Shown here: one piece after another, positions 51,480 through 63,047 of the stretch | Position numbering within the stretch: the first letter of the stretch is position 1 | Layout of the letters: each line of letters opens with the position of its first letter | NCBI GenBank assembly: GCA_963971285.1 | Contig: OZ020259.1 | Location: forward strand, 7,316,001 to 7,380,000 | Direction: 5' to 3' | DNA length: 64,000 nucleotides | Origin: Astropecten irregularis | Lineage: Eukaryota > Echinodermata > Asteroidea > Paxillosida > Astropectinidae | The notes under the pieces: model-generated | Seen by the model: only the letters and a program-made list of their open reading frames with translations | What the model was told of the DNA's origin: nothing | Database searches by the model: none | Position numbers and translations under genes: made by a program

Positions 51480-51605
51480 TTTTTTCGTGGTCGGAAGAAT
51501 ATATTTTGCTACAAGCATCATCTTCATACCCTGTAAGTTATACGCAAATCTGTGAACATTTCTGTTTTGGTCTCTTACCAAAGTATGATACAACCTTTAA
51601 TAAAG
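51480..51605 (+). mobile_element. MITE family D, truncated copy next to a splice acceptor
   Basis: Matches the right end of the full copy (CCCTGTAAGTTAT, GTGAACATTTCTGTTTTGGT, CTTACCAAAGTATGATAC). It stops about 35 bases before the AG of the SMB exon acceptor. Confidence 0.75.
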
Positions 51606-51639
51606 GTAATATTGATATATTTTTTTTCAAATCCATTAG

Positions 51640-53978
51640 GTGTCGAAATTCAGCCGAGCCTCGTTACGACTGAAGAGCCATCAAGCCAACCTCTGGAAAT
51701 CTATGCATGTAACTCCAGCCTCAGCTTTAAACACACCTGTAACAAGAATTGCGACGCACTGCAATGGGATAGAGATCTGTTCTGCCATTGTGATCCACTC
51801 TGCATACGGTATGGTGACTGCTGTCGCGATTATGAGCTCATTTGTGGGGTTTTGAGAGGGGAAGGGGCCGATAACGATGGCGATAATGATTACGATAACA
51901 CGACTAAAGCCCACCGCACACTATACGATCCGACACTTCCGACGAGGACCCGACTGGTTTTTGGAAGGATCGCAAAGCATTCTGGGAGTCTTAACCGTGA
52001 TTGTTCCAAGTCGCAGACCCTCTCTGATGGCCAGTCGACAAGATTTGACTGTCGAATCACGGTTAAGACTCCCAGAATGCTTTGCGATCCTTCCAAAAAC
52101 CAGTCGGGTCGTAGTCGGATCGTATAGTGTGCGGTGGGCTTAAGACGTCTGGAACAACCGATACTACTATGCCAGATTCCGTGGAGGCTAGATCAGCGGA
52201 AGGGGTGCAGGAGGGCAGGCTATCTTCGGGTGCAGTGTTCGAGTTCACTGAGTGCGTACAGACTACCGATTTTGACCCCGACTGGTTCCAACCGCGTGTT
52301 GGTCATTACATGGTTGCCCTATGTCCGAATGCTCGGTCAATAGATTCAGCCATCCGTACACTCTGCCACGGAATGGCCGGATCAAACATATTCGCTGCTT
52401 TGCCCGTTGAGGACTCAGAGGGTATCCACTACAAGAACGTGTACTGTGCCCTGTGCCACGGAATTCCGTTAGGAAATCTCACGTTCTGGTCCGTTTCTTA
52501 CGGTGAGAATCACTCAGGGAAAACTAAATATAAGAACGCCAATGACGTACTCGAGGCGGCAAACGAGACAAGATCCGATTTAATTCTCACCTGGGTCTTC
52601 AACCCACCCGGGCCTAACATCGAAGGCCAGATTTCCCCACTTTATGAGTCATCGACTCTTCGCAGCTGCGTAGTTGCTGACAAAACGGAACCTAATTTGG
52701 ATGCATGCTCTGAAGATCTTTGCCAAAGATACGCTGCACCAGTCACATTCAACAGAACAACCTTCAAAAACTTGGCATGTACACGATGTAATTACCAACA
52801 GGATATCGATACAGACATGGTGAACTGGTGTAGATTGATAAATTACCCAGGACAACCGGTGAGAAATCCACTCTCACTGGCCACTCTTCTGGTTTTCTCC
52901 GATCGCACAAATCTGCAAGGCAACAGAATTGCAGGTGTAACATTAAGTAGTGCATCGTGTGGCCAATACCAGCTTTATGATCCCTTTTTGAATATCTGTC
53001 GTGACCTGATATGCCAAGACGGATTCACATTGAAGGATGGAAAAGTATGCGTACGAGATCCCACGGCAGAGACTACTAAAAACCGTATCTGGATGGGTCT
53101 GAACGTAACGGGAAGAATTCACGGAACTGTCGCGCAGAACCAAGATTCCAATGCTCTCTGGAAAGAAATTGCAAACGAAGCTGTTCTCGGTTATTTTTCA
53201 TTTTCTTCCCTATGTCAGACTGGGGACGGAGAGTCGGTCACCTGCGATGTAATGGGTATAGAATGGACATGTTCTATCAACCCTGTCGTGCACAAATCAG
53301 AACTAGTTTGCGGTACGGGAAAACGTTTCGTTTGCAGAGTGCACATTTCTTTCACCCGCCAAGAGTTTCCGGTGAACGTAACAGATGAGAGCGCCATGCT
53401 TCTTGCAGAGTGTTTCCAGGGTAAACACTTGAATTTCTCGATGAAACTAGATTACTACACACTCACGACCTCTTGTGGATCGCCTTTGAGTGACGTTAAT
53501 GCGGTGAATGAATCTCAAGCTGACCATGCAATGGATTCAGTACATACCTTCGTCTGGGATGACGACTCCGGTCGCTTCTCAGTGTCAAAGAACGTTTCTT
53601 GCATGGACATGGCCTGTCCTCTTACGACGTTGTCGAGCAATGAATATGTCGTAAGCGGCGCCCTAAATGAATCGATTCGAGTCTTGGAGGACGACCGTGT
53701 CCTCCACGTGGGGGAATTCACGATGAAAGATAACGGCGAGATCGATGTTTGTATTAGCTTCCTCCAGGGCATGACAACTGAACCAGATGTGCCATCTGAT
53801 ATGTGGGGCAACGCCCATTCCATCCTGACAATTTCTGGCAGCATCTTCTCCCTGATTAGTCTGGAAGTCACGACTGCTACTTACGTCGCGTTCCCGACTC
53901 TTCGTCGCAATGCAGGTGGAAAGGCGCTCATGTGTCTCGTGGCGTCACTCTTCTTCGCGCAGCTCACTATGCTCATCG
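51640..53978 (+). CDS. GPCR gene, exon 2: SMB domain, ectodomain, TM1-TM2 (split by a MITE)
   Basis: The acceptor TTTTTTTTCAAATCCATTAG precedes GTGTCGAAATTCAG; phase 1 fits exon 1. A somatomedin-B domain follows (eight cysteines: TCNKNC, FCHCDPLC, YGDCC, LIC), then an acidic linker GADNDGDNDYDN. At 51903-52145 a family-C MITE closes both frames. Beyond it the frame continues (TTDFDPDWFQPRVGHYM...) for about 540 residues of cysteine-rich, N-glycosylated ectodomain (CALCHGIPLGNLT, CTRCNYQQD, CGQYQLYDPFLNICRDLIC). TM1 (ILTISGSIFSLISLEVTTAT) and TM2 (LMCLVASLFFAQLTMLIG) end it at the donor ATCG|GTAAGT. I see no GPS cleavage motif before TM1, which suggests a methuselah-like rather than adhesion receptor. 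The MITE may be intronic, or the allele may be broken. Confidence 0.8.
51903..52145. mobile_element. MITE family C, copy 2, inside GPCR exon 2
   Basis: ACTAAAGCCCACCGCACACT at the left and the complement GTGCGGTGGGCTTAAGA at the right, nearly identical to 40198-40439. It lies between the SMB domain and the rest of the receptor and supplies stop codons in both flanking frames (near 52124-52127). Confidence 0.88.
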
Positions 53979-54589
53979 GTAAGTAAAACGGTTCCAAAAT
54001 CATGTTGTTTTATCAAAAAAAAAAAATGCCACTCTCATACTGGCGATTCGCAGTAATACGCCTTTAAGAGTTACCCAATCACAATCCAAATCACGCTTTT
54101 GGTCGCCAGGCAGTTCCGTTCATTGCTATTGACCAACGTTTTGTAAACTCTTATAGAGGTGATTGTAGTGTGAATCGTTCATGCTATTTTAACCGATGTC
54201 CAACGATGTTTGGCCAATGAAAGTTGATTCCTATCCTATATTCTGTATTTTGGCTTGTGTGAAACGTTAAATACCATCACCAGTAAAGGGGAATTTGACA
54301 CAAACAGTCATTTCACAGGTGTTCTCTGCTTTTTTTAGCTCAAGTATGACATAGAAGGAATGTTGCTATCAAAATTTGACATTGTATTAAAAAATCACAC
54401 CGATATCTTATTCTTACGGCATTAATTAAGTTTTGACTTTTTGACAATTCATGTTGCCTCTTTTTGTCGTCGATTGCTTGGATTCATAGTGTCCTTCCTT
54501 TTTTCCAGTTATCCCATTTTCCCCCTTCCCCGTTCCATAACATTAGCACATTCGTACCTTTGGTGTACTTTGGCATGTTGATTGTTTAG

Positions 54590-55071
54590 GTTTGAAACAA
54601 ACTAACATCATCGCGGTGTGCACGGCTTTTGGAATCGGCTCGCATTTCTTCTGGCTTTCTGCATTCTGTTGGATGAACGTCCTCGCCATTGACATCTACC
54701 GCACATTCGGCATTGGCACCAAAATACGGGTAGATGATCCGAAGACCAGGTCGTTTATCTACTACGCCCTCTACGGCCTGGGCGCTCCGGCCCTCATCGT
54801 CGGCACCTGTGTCATCCTGAGTTTCTGCGATTGCGGTGATATAGACGTCCACTACGTCTCTGAGCTTGCATGTTGGATCGGCAATGGAATGACCGACCTG
54901 CTGGCATTCGGCGTACCGATTATTGCGATTCTCTGCTCCAATGTGGTCCTATTTTCTCTCACCGTCGCTGGTATTGTAAAGACGAGGAGAGCAACACAGC
55001 GGATGAATATTACCCAGGGCCAGAGTGATGCCAGTTCCAGAGCTCGTCCTAATGTTATTCTGTATATGAAG
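54590..55071 (+). CDS. GPCR gene, exon 3: TM3-TM5
   Basis: Acceptor GTTGATTGTTTAG before GTTTGAAACAAAC; the split glycine codon (phase 1) restores the frame from exon 2. It encodes TM3 (VCTAFGIGSHFFWLSAFCWM and NVLAIDIYRTF), TM4 (FIYYALYGLGAPALIVGTCV), a Cys-containing second extracellular loop (ELACWIGNGMTDLL) and TM5 (GVPIIAILCSNVVLFSLTVA). A basic third intracellular loop KTRRATQRM follows. The donor is ATGAAG|GTGAGA at 55071 (phase 0). The sequence type is class B/secretin-like 7TM. Confidence 0.88.
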
Positions 55072-55159
55072 GTGAGATCATTAAAGGGACGAACTTCATA
55101 CTCAGCCACATCGGACACATTGCACATGCACAGAAACTGATTGAACTCCACCAATCCAC

Positions 55160-55455
55160 TTAAAGGTAGTATCAGACCTTGGTAAGAGACCGAAACAGAA
55201 ATATTCACATCTTTAGGTATAACTTTCAGGGTATGAAGATGATGATGGTAGAAACCTACCATTAAAATGTTTTTGCCTGAAATGGTGTATTTATCCAGAA
55301 ATTAGTAAAACAACGACCAAAAATCTGTTTGATCTTTAAAAAGATCAAAAATAAAAAAGAAAAGACTTACGAAATAGTGTTGCTGTTTTTAACTGTTTTC
55401 TATAAAAAGTGGGCACCGTATGGGACTGAAATTTTCACAGATGACCTTTTTCCCA
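55160..55455 (-). mobile_element. MITE family D copy in GPCR intron 3
   Basis: Starts TTAAAGGTAGTATCAGACCTT and continues as the reverse complement of the family body (GGTAGAAACC, CCTGAAATGGT, GGGCACCGTATGGGACTGAA). The distal end is eroded. Confidence 0.75.
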
Positions 55456-56306
55456 TGAATATATAAATAAATATTTATTTATGCCTTAACTTTTTCTCAA
55501 AATATTTAAAGCATATGTGTAATTTCTGAGCAATATTGAACAATAGTGCCATTATAATTATGTAGATGCACCTGAAGGATGTTGTCTATTCGGATTTATC
55601 TATATTATCTAGAAGACTAATACAAATACCAATACACCAATACTTTCAATATACTGTACTATTATATGGCCAAGCGTTGCACCGAGTTATCGTAGGCAAA
55701 AAGCAATGCCTGCTCCAACAATTTAGCAATCACGATAAAATCCAGCTGTTTAAATGTAAACGGACACACCCGGAGTGGCAGGATATGGAATTCAATGATC
55801 TTAATTTAAAATAAGACTGGGCATTGCTATCGATCATTTTGAAGTCTGACTGAAACAATAAGGTGGCTAAATAACGAGGGTGAGAACCTTTTAAAACAAA
55901 AACAATTCCCCCGAAGCCTATTTGTGTAAAGAGAAGACAAGACCAAAATTATACGAATAGCCGCGGACAACAACATACCCAATAGCCTCACCATAAAACA
56001 ATCTGTTTGATGAACATGTTGATCATTTAGGGAGTCATTTTTGTCTGCGTGGTATGTAATGGAACAGAGGTATGAAAAACCGTATTGCCGAAACCGACAT
56101 TTTGAAATTTTTTCATCAGTAAATGTCTGTCCATACTAAACGCAAATAAAAAAAAAATTGTTTAGATTAGTTCACTATCACCGTGACAGAACATCACTCA
56201 TAGCGCCGCCATTTCTATGATGAGACATGTGTTTTTTGTTCTGGATTTATCCTTAAATAAACAATGTATGCAATGGTTCAATTTTGGTTTTGGTTTTCCT
56301 CCTCAG

Positions 56307-56570
56307 CTAACTGTTATCATGGGCTTCACCTGGATCTTCGGTTTCATAGCCTCCTTCTCAGGCGTCCAATTCTTCTGGTATCCTTTCATCGTTCTCAACT
56401 CCCTCCAGGGGGCGCTCGTCTGCCTCGCTTTCGTCTGCAACCAGCGCGTGATCGGAATGTGGAAGACCTTGCTGAGAGACAAGTACAACCAGTGCACCGA
56501 GTCTAGCATCGCCATGGCCGCAAATCGCTCAACGACGTCGCTGCAGACATCCAAGCTGACGAAAGTCTAA
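56307..56570 (+). CDS. GPCR gene, exon 4: TM6-TM7 and C-terminus
   Basis: Acceptor GGTTTTCCTCCTCAG, phase 0, joining to exon 3. It encodes TM6 (LTVIMGFTWIFGFIASFSG) and TM7 (FFWYPFIVLNSLQGALVCLA and FVCNQRVIGMWK), then a short tail DKYNQCTESSIAM...TSLQTSKLTKV and TAA. TM6-TM7 are strongly class-B-like (FTWIFGF; LNSLQG). The cytoplasmic tail is about 40 residues, Ser/Thr-rich, ending near-basic. The receptor as a whole has SMB domain, long ectodomain and 7TM; the ligand is unknown. Confidence 0.9.
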   Translation, partial: LTVIMGFTWIFGFIASFSGVQFFWYPFIVLNSLQGALVCLAFVCNQRVIGMWKTLLRDKYNQCTESSIAMAANRSTTSLQTSKLTKV

Positions 56571-56829
56571 AAATTCAAATTCTTCGGTGTTAATTTAAAC
56601 TCTATACTCTTTACCCGTATGTCGTATATAAATATCTATACATGTAGAGTTTGTATCACCAACACGTGTATGTAAAATTGAATGTGTGCATTTTGGAAAC
56701 TCTTCGTGACTGCATCGTGTAATATGTTTGTATTTAATTGATTCTATATAAGGGAATTACAGAGGTGATTCTTGAGGAAAATTTTGTGATTTACTTAATT
56801 TGCTACCCCCATTTGCTTGTACTAAACAT

Positions 56830-56835
56830 AATAAA
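56830..56835 (+). promoter_or_regulatory. candidate polyadenylation signal AATAAA
   Basis: The first canonical AATAAA I see after the GPCR stop, 260 bases downstream. Confidence 0.5.
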
Positions 56836-57958
56836 TGCTTTGATATAGATGGGAAGGCTGGAGCCTTTCTTCGGCTTTGTCACGTGGCCCAATCACTTAA
56901 TGTCGTTGAGGATCCTCAAATGGCGGTAGCGACATCAGTCCCAAGATTTTTGTGAAATGTGTTTCATGCCACCAAGTGACTGACTACTAATTTTGGGCGG
57001 ACGGGGTGAAATTGGAATGTTAGTTTCCAAATTCAATATGAATGGAGCACTTACATTTGTCACTTTTCGAGATTATCTTGTGGAAAGTAGACTTTTCTGA
57101 TACAGGAAAGGCTGAACTGATGCATTTAAATCGACTGATCTGACAATCACATTTACGAATGTATCCAGTGTGTATGTTACTGTAACCTAGATAATTCCGT
57201 GTTGTAAGTATATTCTGTGGTAGTTCTGTTAACTAACTAAGATCAACCATGTAACTAACTTCTTTGAAACCTACCCAAGCGTAGTTGTATATTTCCAGTG
57301 CAAAGCAAAATGAATGCTTTACGAGGTTGTGCGTTTGCATTTCTTTTGTAGAAGGCTGAGTCCTAGATCATCAATTTTATTTTACTTCCATGGCATGAAT
57401 AGTTTTGTTTTTACATCATTAATGCTTAAAGGGAGCATATAGGATTTGCAAGGCCTCAAAACAAAATATTGAGTTTGAGACAGAAAATGGACTAAAAAGT
57501 TCGTAAATAGTGCAAACAGTCACCATGGGAAATCTTGGTTCATCAGATGCTGGGTTTTTCAAGCAAATCAAGATTTAGTGTCTTTTCCAAAGATCGTTCG
57601 TCCGAACGATTTTTGAACAAACATAAAGTTCACTATTCTACATGCTATTTTCGCTATTTTCTCGTGACTCAGATGTCCGGTTGAGCTCAAATTTTCACAG
57701 GTTTATTATTTCATGTACATGTTTGATCAGACAAAGTATGAGTGCTGTCCTGTGACCTTTACCAATCGTGTATTGTACCGTGCACCTCCAAAATGTTGCA
57801 ACGGATTGGCAAAACACGATGCACGGAATTATATCGACGTAATGTGCATCTGGTACTAGTCGAACGATTTCGTCCATTTTGATTGGTCAAGGCCTTGCAA
57901 ACGCTTGGAGGCGCACTATTGTGAATCGCCATATTGGATCTACATGTATATGTTTATT
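56836..57958. other. host DNA, no gene seen
   Basis: No gene or RNA recognised. TTTGCAAGGCCT (about 57446) and AGGCCTTGCAAA (about 57890) form a widely spaced inverted pair that may mark another element. Confidence 0.45.
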
Positions 57959-58174
57959 CCACTGATCTATACAAACTGGATAGGTCGCGCGGCTCTGGCC
58001 GTGAAGCACTCGTGCGGCCATTTTGGGATATTCAATGGAAAGCTGCTCTGCCTGCTGTGCAGTCATGCAGTGAATGAGTATTGTGCTGAATATCCTAACA
58101 TGGCCGCTGGTGACTTCACGGCTCGCCGTCTAATCACTGCACCCGCAACCTATCCAGTTTGTATAGATCAGTGG
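57959..58174. mobile_element. 216-bp MITE
   Basis: CCACTGATCTATACAAACTG (left) and CAGTTTGTATAGATCAGTGG (right) are exact inverted ends and continue as GATAGG/CCTATC. The interior is an imperfect hairpin. Confidence 0.88.
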
Positions 58175-58794
58175 TTTATTCAGAACGTAATAGTTATGCC
58201 TCTGAAAAGAGTCTGTACATGTGTATGTGAGTTTATTGAAGATTGTGGATGTACATGTACCTTGAGCCCCCCTTATATAGGAATGCATCGCCCCACTATC
58301 GTCCCTCCCTTCCTCCTCGCCCCTCCCTCCCGCTGAGTATATAGAAAGATGATTCAAAACAAATGAAGAAGTAGAAAAATTTAATTGTAGGGTGGGTTGG
58401 GAATTAAAGATAAACACACACACACAGAAAGAAAGGCAACACATCAATTATGTTTTCATTTCCTTCTTGGAGCATGGGGTTGAATAGTCCAGAGCACTTC
58501 TACCCAGACCTTCCCAATGTTGAGTAATGCGTACAGACAATGGACTTCTTTTTCATTAACCGATGAATTCAAACAATTAATCGGTTTAATAACATAGGCA
58601 CTATGCTGTCTAGCGCCACCAATCGTCTGCAAAGTGACTTCAGGTGATGAACGATAAAGGGTGTGTTTTGGAGCTAATGATCGAACGATAACTGAGGTGT
58701 GCTCAAACGAATTTTCACAACTGGATTTTGCTTGATTTAATGCCCGATGTCACTGACACCGAATACATAAATGAGCTGCATAATACAGTGAGAC

Positions 58795-59164
58795 TTAAAG
58801 GTAGTATCATACTTTGGTTTTTATCAAAGAAACACAGTTTTGTGGGCAAAAATTTCAAGACAGATACAATAACAGTCATTTGTGAAAATTTCAGTCCCAT
58901 ACGGTGCCCAAATTGTGAGACAGTGAAACAGTGAAAAACAGCCACAGTATTTCTTAAGTCTTTTCGCTTTTTTTTTGAGTTTTTAAAAGATCAAAAAGAT
59001 TTTCGGTCGTTCTTTAACTAATTTCTGGAAAAATATACCATTTCAGGCGGAAAAATGTTAACGGTATGTTTCTACTACCACCATCTTCATGCCCTGTAAG
59101 TTATATGTAAATATGTGAACATTTCTGTTTTTGTTTCTTACCAAAGTATGATACTACCTTAAAG
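58795..59164 (+). mobile_element. MITE family D, full copy
   Basis: 370 bp. TTAAAGGTAGTATCATACTT and AAGTATGATACTACCTTAAA are inverted ends. A TTTTAAAAGATCAAAAAG hairpin-like centre recurs in the copies at 40855, 41285 and 55160. No coding capacity. TTAA may be the target site. Confidence 0.87.
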
Positions 59165-59493
59165 TAAACAGAAGCGTTTCAAAACGCGTTTGTATCATGA
59201 AGCTTGGTTAAATTTCTACTTCAGATAATAATAGAAAGCCGATGAATTTATCACATTAGATTAATTGTGAAAAAAATACTTCTAATTAATCCTTCAAAAT
59301 GAAATGTTCGTAAAAATCAACATTATTTTCCACAACCGATTAATAGCATTAGAGAAAAAAGAGTTTAATTTGATTTCAGGAAATATTAATCGCCCTTTTT
59401 GTCAACTCGATTTCCCTTATACTGGAAGTGAAAATTCAATTTCCTCAAAAGTTTTCATCAAAACTGCTTATCACAAATAAAACACGTGCTAGA

Positions 59494-59636
59494 ATGGGAG
59501 ACATTTCGAGAGTAGGTCTTGAGTCAACAGCGCACGCGCACGCACGCGCAATACAACGCGCGCATGCTCACAATTGCTTAAGCATGGTTTGCGCGTGCGC
59601 TGTTGACTCAAGACCGACCCTCCAAAAGTCTCCCAT
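59494..59636. mobile_element. MITE family A, complete copy
   Basis: 143 bp. ATGGGAGACATTTCGAGAGT at the left; the right end reads CTCCAAAAGTCTCCCAT. The arms of about 47 bases include GGTCTTGAGTCAACAGCGCA. Confidence 0.9.
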
Positions 59637-60299
59637 TGTCAGCGTTTTATTGCCCTTATTTTTGCTGTAGTTGAAGCTTTAGTGGTGTAATATTCCGTAT
59701 TTTTTGGTGTTATTTTCTCTTTATTGTCTAAATATTGTGTTTAAGATGAATTACAACTTCGTGTCCACTTATCTGCTATACGTTTTGTGTTTTCATTCCA
59801 ATGAATTCTTCGACTAACTGCATTTTGTTCTATAACCAAATATCACATCAAACGTATAGTCTGCAATGCATCCGTGGACTAGTTATTACTCTCCCCTCAC
59901 CCGCACTCCATTCTACTTGATCACTAAGAGTAAATATCAATGTAAATATCAATATTTTTGGCACAATGAAACACCGAAAAGTCAAACATTCGAATAATAC
60001 TAATATTTTACAAATAAGCATTGCAGTTATATATGATTTATAAGGCTGACGCAATTAACTACATTACTATACTAATTTTGACAATATATTGTCAAATCAA
60101 GTTTCTCATTGGAATTTTCCCAGAACCAAATATATGTTAAAAAGTTAATAAATAAATGGTTATAATAATGATCATTGTAAATTTTAATAAATGGGCAAGA
60201 AGTTCTCACACAAGTGTTTTCACCTAAGTCTTGGCTATTTCAAAATTCTTTAAGTTGTGAAAACACGGCATGTTTATTGTGTTTGGTTGGATGTATTGA

Positions 60300-61541
60300 T
60301 TACTTCAAATCAATGTCCAGGTGATCTTTACGATGCTTAAGGAAATAGAAGTAGGACTGTAGGGAACCGCGACGTCTAATGTCGCATGTCCAGCAATGGA
60401 AGCCGCCACCGTAGGCGTTAGCATGACGCAAAGACGTCTTGACCGTCTTGATACCAAGCTTCTCACTGCTTGATGGTTTGGATCTCGCTAGCGTCCATCA
60501 TGACACGATCTTCATCCAACATCAGAACGGTCATGGACATCCAGGCAGAATTGAACCAGTAGAGCTAATCCTCGGGGACTACGGAAGGGGCAGCTTTCAC
60601 GATGTCCCTTCCGTCTCTCTTAAAGAAGTCCAGCTGGCGGCATGGCCGGTCCTGGCTGGCCATGATCAGTCATGGCCGTATGATCATGAACGTCGCGTCG
60701 ATGTGAAAGGGACAAGGGTCATCAACATCCAGTACATGGACCTTGTAGTCGTCGCCTAGGTGTCTCAACATCCACACAATCCCCATCATGTTGGTCAGCT
60801 GGCTCATCTGAACGAAAATGTCCTTCCCCGCCGGATGTAATCGGCAGCATCAAAGCAAGGCTCGAATTCGGTGCTGAAATAACGTCAACGATTTTGCTGC
60901 TTGAGCCATTCTTCTTCAGACATGTGGACGAAATCAAGGTCGTAAAGCTTGTCTGACATCTGAGGCTTGGGTGGAGTGGTCCACTTGGCTCCGGCCTTGA
61001 AGTACTCCTTGATGAGCTCCCTGTAAGCCCGGTACTCGAAGAACCGCGAGCGCCATGCCATGGGACATTCAATTATCTCTTCTCCAATAACCAGGAGAAT
61101 ATCACGAGGCATCAGAATATTGCCGCCCTTTGATGTGAAGCCGGGTGTGGTGTACTCTCCAGTGTAGTCTGCCATACTAGGCCTCCGGACTGTGATGCCT
61201 TCATAGGTCAATATGTTGGAGAGCTCCTCGACCTCAGATATGGCATTCTCCATGTGCTCCTTGGGCCACGGACCGCACTGGTTCTCCTTGAAGAAATCCC
61301 TCCACTTTACAGGAATTGATACCTTCACTTCTGCACTGTAAGGCGGAACCATGCTGTTTTCCAGACGCCCGACCAAAACCTCTTCTAACGGGTCCCATTC
61401 GTTGGGAGCACAAACCGGACTCTTCTTCGCCTGAGAAGTTCTGCTCGTAGACTCCAGGCGCGTGCCATTAACTAACTGTCGCATTATGTTGTGCGGCAAA
61501 ATGGCTCTTGTGCTAAACCTCAAACCTCGAAGGAAAGCCAT
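60300..61541 (-). pseudogene. GATM: glycine amidinotransferase (GATM/AGAT) retropseudogene
   Basis: The coding sequence for nearly the whole enzyme is contiguous without introns. It runs from MAFLRGLRFSTRAILPHNIM (mitochondrial-targeting-like) through NEWDPLEEVLVGRLE, MPRDILLVIGEEIIECPMAW and FFEYRAYRELIKEYF. The catalytic His region (FHIDATF) and the active-site Cys region ([15 protein letters not shown]) follow, with TAA at 60300. Lesions are: TGA at 60885-60887, a frameshift near 60823-60833, TGA at 60670-60672, TAG at 60565-60567 and a second frameshift near 60455-60470. GATM transfers an amidino group from arginine to glycine for creatine-type synthesis in mitochondria. Lack of introns plus many lesions indicates a reverse-transcribed copy; the parent gene must be elsewhere. 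The first 259-codon frame opens upstream at 61664, outside the homologous part. Confidence 0.9.
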
Positions 61542-61664
61542 AGATGCAGCAGGGAATTCAAATATTTGGAAGTCTTCAAATTCTGAGTGCAGTGCACTGT
61601 ATTTTAGTGTGTATATCAGGGAGTGGTGCTCCAACTGATGCAGAAGCCTCCATAAAATCATCAA

Positions 61665-62400
61665 TGCATAACGACTTTACAAACTGTAATGCTTACTGAG
61701 TTATTCAAATAAAGGTACCACTTCATAAGCATGCATTACCACTGCACCCTCATGGGGAAAATCATGTGCTGGCTCACGTGGGATTCAAATCACGAACCTT
61801 ACATGTTTTTATAGGTCTACGAGTTTCGTATACATTAACATGACAATAGTGTGGTTTCGTTCCCAGGACGAGATGCAGTTTCTTGCCATGACAAATGACA
61901 CTTGAGTCGCATATTAAATTAATCGCAGCATGACATTAAATATGCATATCATGGGCAAATAATTGTGTCGCAGGGCAACATTTCACATCAATCAAATCTG
62001 CCCACATTTGTGATATGCGATGTTTGCTGACGTCACAATATATGTCCACAATATATGTGCGATATACCGTACATTTGAGAACATTTTTTTCTTTGTGTGG
62101 TTTTTATACATGTTATGTGGCATGATTTTCCGAATAATCTTTTTTACGGTATGGGAAAAAAAGTGAAATGTAATCAAACAAAGTAAAACAAAAATGCGGT
62201 CAACTGACACGACATGCTCAATGATGAGCTGCAGTCAGTGGTTGTGATTCGGCCATAATGTCATATCTTATGACATGCGTGATGACTCTATTGACATCCC
62301 AGCACTTCAATGCAAGCAGGAATCTGCGTTCCATGCAGTGGGCAGAATGCGAATGAATCTGCCGCACACGGCAGTGAGGATTCTATTTATCACGTGGCTT
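61665..62400. other. host DNA, no gene seen
   Basis: No gene or element recognised between the GATM copy and the minisatellite. Confidence 0.45.
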
Positions 62401-62401
62401 G

Positions 62402-62875
62402 TGCTAGAGAGGAAGCAAGTAGAGGGACAAGCAAGTGAGGGACAAGCAAGCAGAGGGTCAAGCAATTAGAGGGACGAGAAAGTAGAGGGACAAGCAAGTA
62501 CAGGGACAAGCAAGTAGAGAGACAAACAAGTAGAGGTACAAGCAAGCAGAGGGACAAACAAGTAGAGAGACAATCTAGTAGAGAGACAATCTAGTAGAGA
62601 GACAATCTAGTAGAGAGACAATCTAGTAGAGAGACAAGCAAATAGAGGGACAAGCAAGTAGAGGGACAATCAAGTAGAGGTACAAGCAAGCAGAGGGACA
62701 AGCAAGTATAGGAACAAGCAAGTTGACGGACAAGCAAGTAGAGGGACAAGGAAGTAGAGGTACAAGCAAGTAGAGAGACAAGCAAGTTGACGGACAAGCA
62801 AGTAGAGGGACAAGCAGGTAGAGGGACGAGCAAATAAGAGGACAAGCAAGTAGATAGACAAGCAAGCAGAGCAGT
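62402..62875. repeat. 16-bp minisatellite, left block
   Basis: About 30 copies of GACAAGCAAGTAGAGR with variants (GACAATCTAGTAGAGA in a homogenised run at 62570-62635). All minus-strand frames are open because the unit has no stop in that orientation; the Leu/Ser/Cys-rich translations are not genes. Confidence 0.95.
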
Positions 62876-63047
62876 AGTGTAGACACGTCCTCGGGGGGTT
62901 GATCGTGTAGCTGGGTCGTTCTTCCATATACGTTTGTGCACAAAATCATTTATATATATATATATATAAAGTGAAAACCTGGGGGGTTGCAACCCCCCAT
63001 AGCCCCCCCCACCCACCCCCCACCCCCCGGGATCTACGCCCATGAAG
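62876..63047. other. 170-bp non-repeat insertion in the minisatellite
   Basis: Interrupts the array. It holds (TA)n at 62952-62966, the inverted GGGGGGTTGCAACCCCCC and a C-rich tract ending CCCCCCGGGATCTACGCCC. The last motif matches 31904 closely, so this is probably an inserted repeat element. Confidence 0.75.

Noticed and set aside
52127-52160. Independent start of the receptor at 52127
   Set aside because: The first codon is GTG within the MITE end; the receptor sequence clearly belongs with upstream exons.
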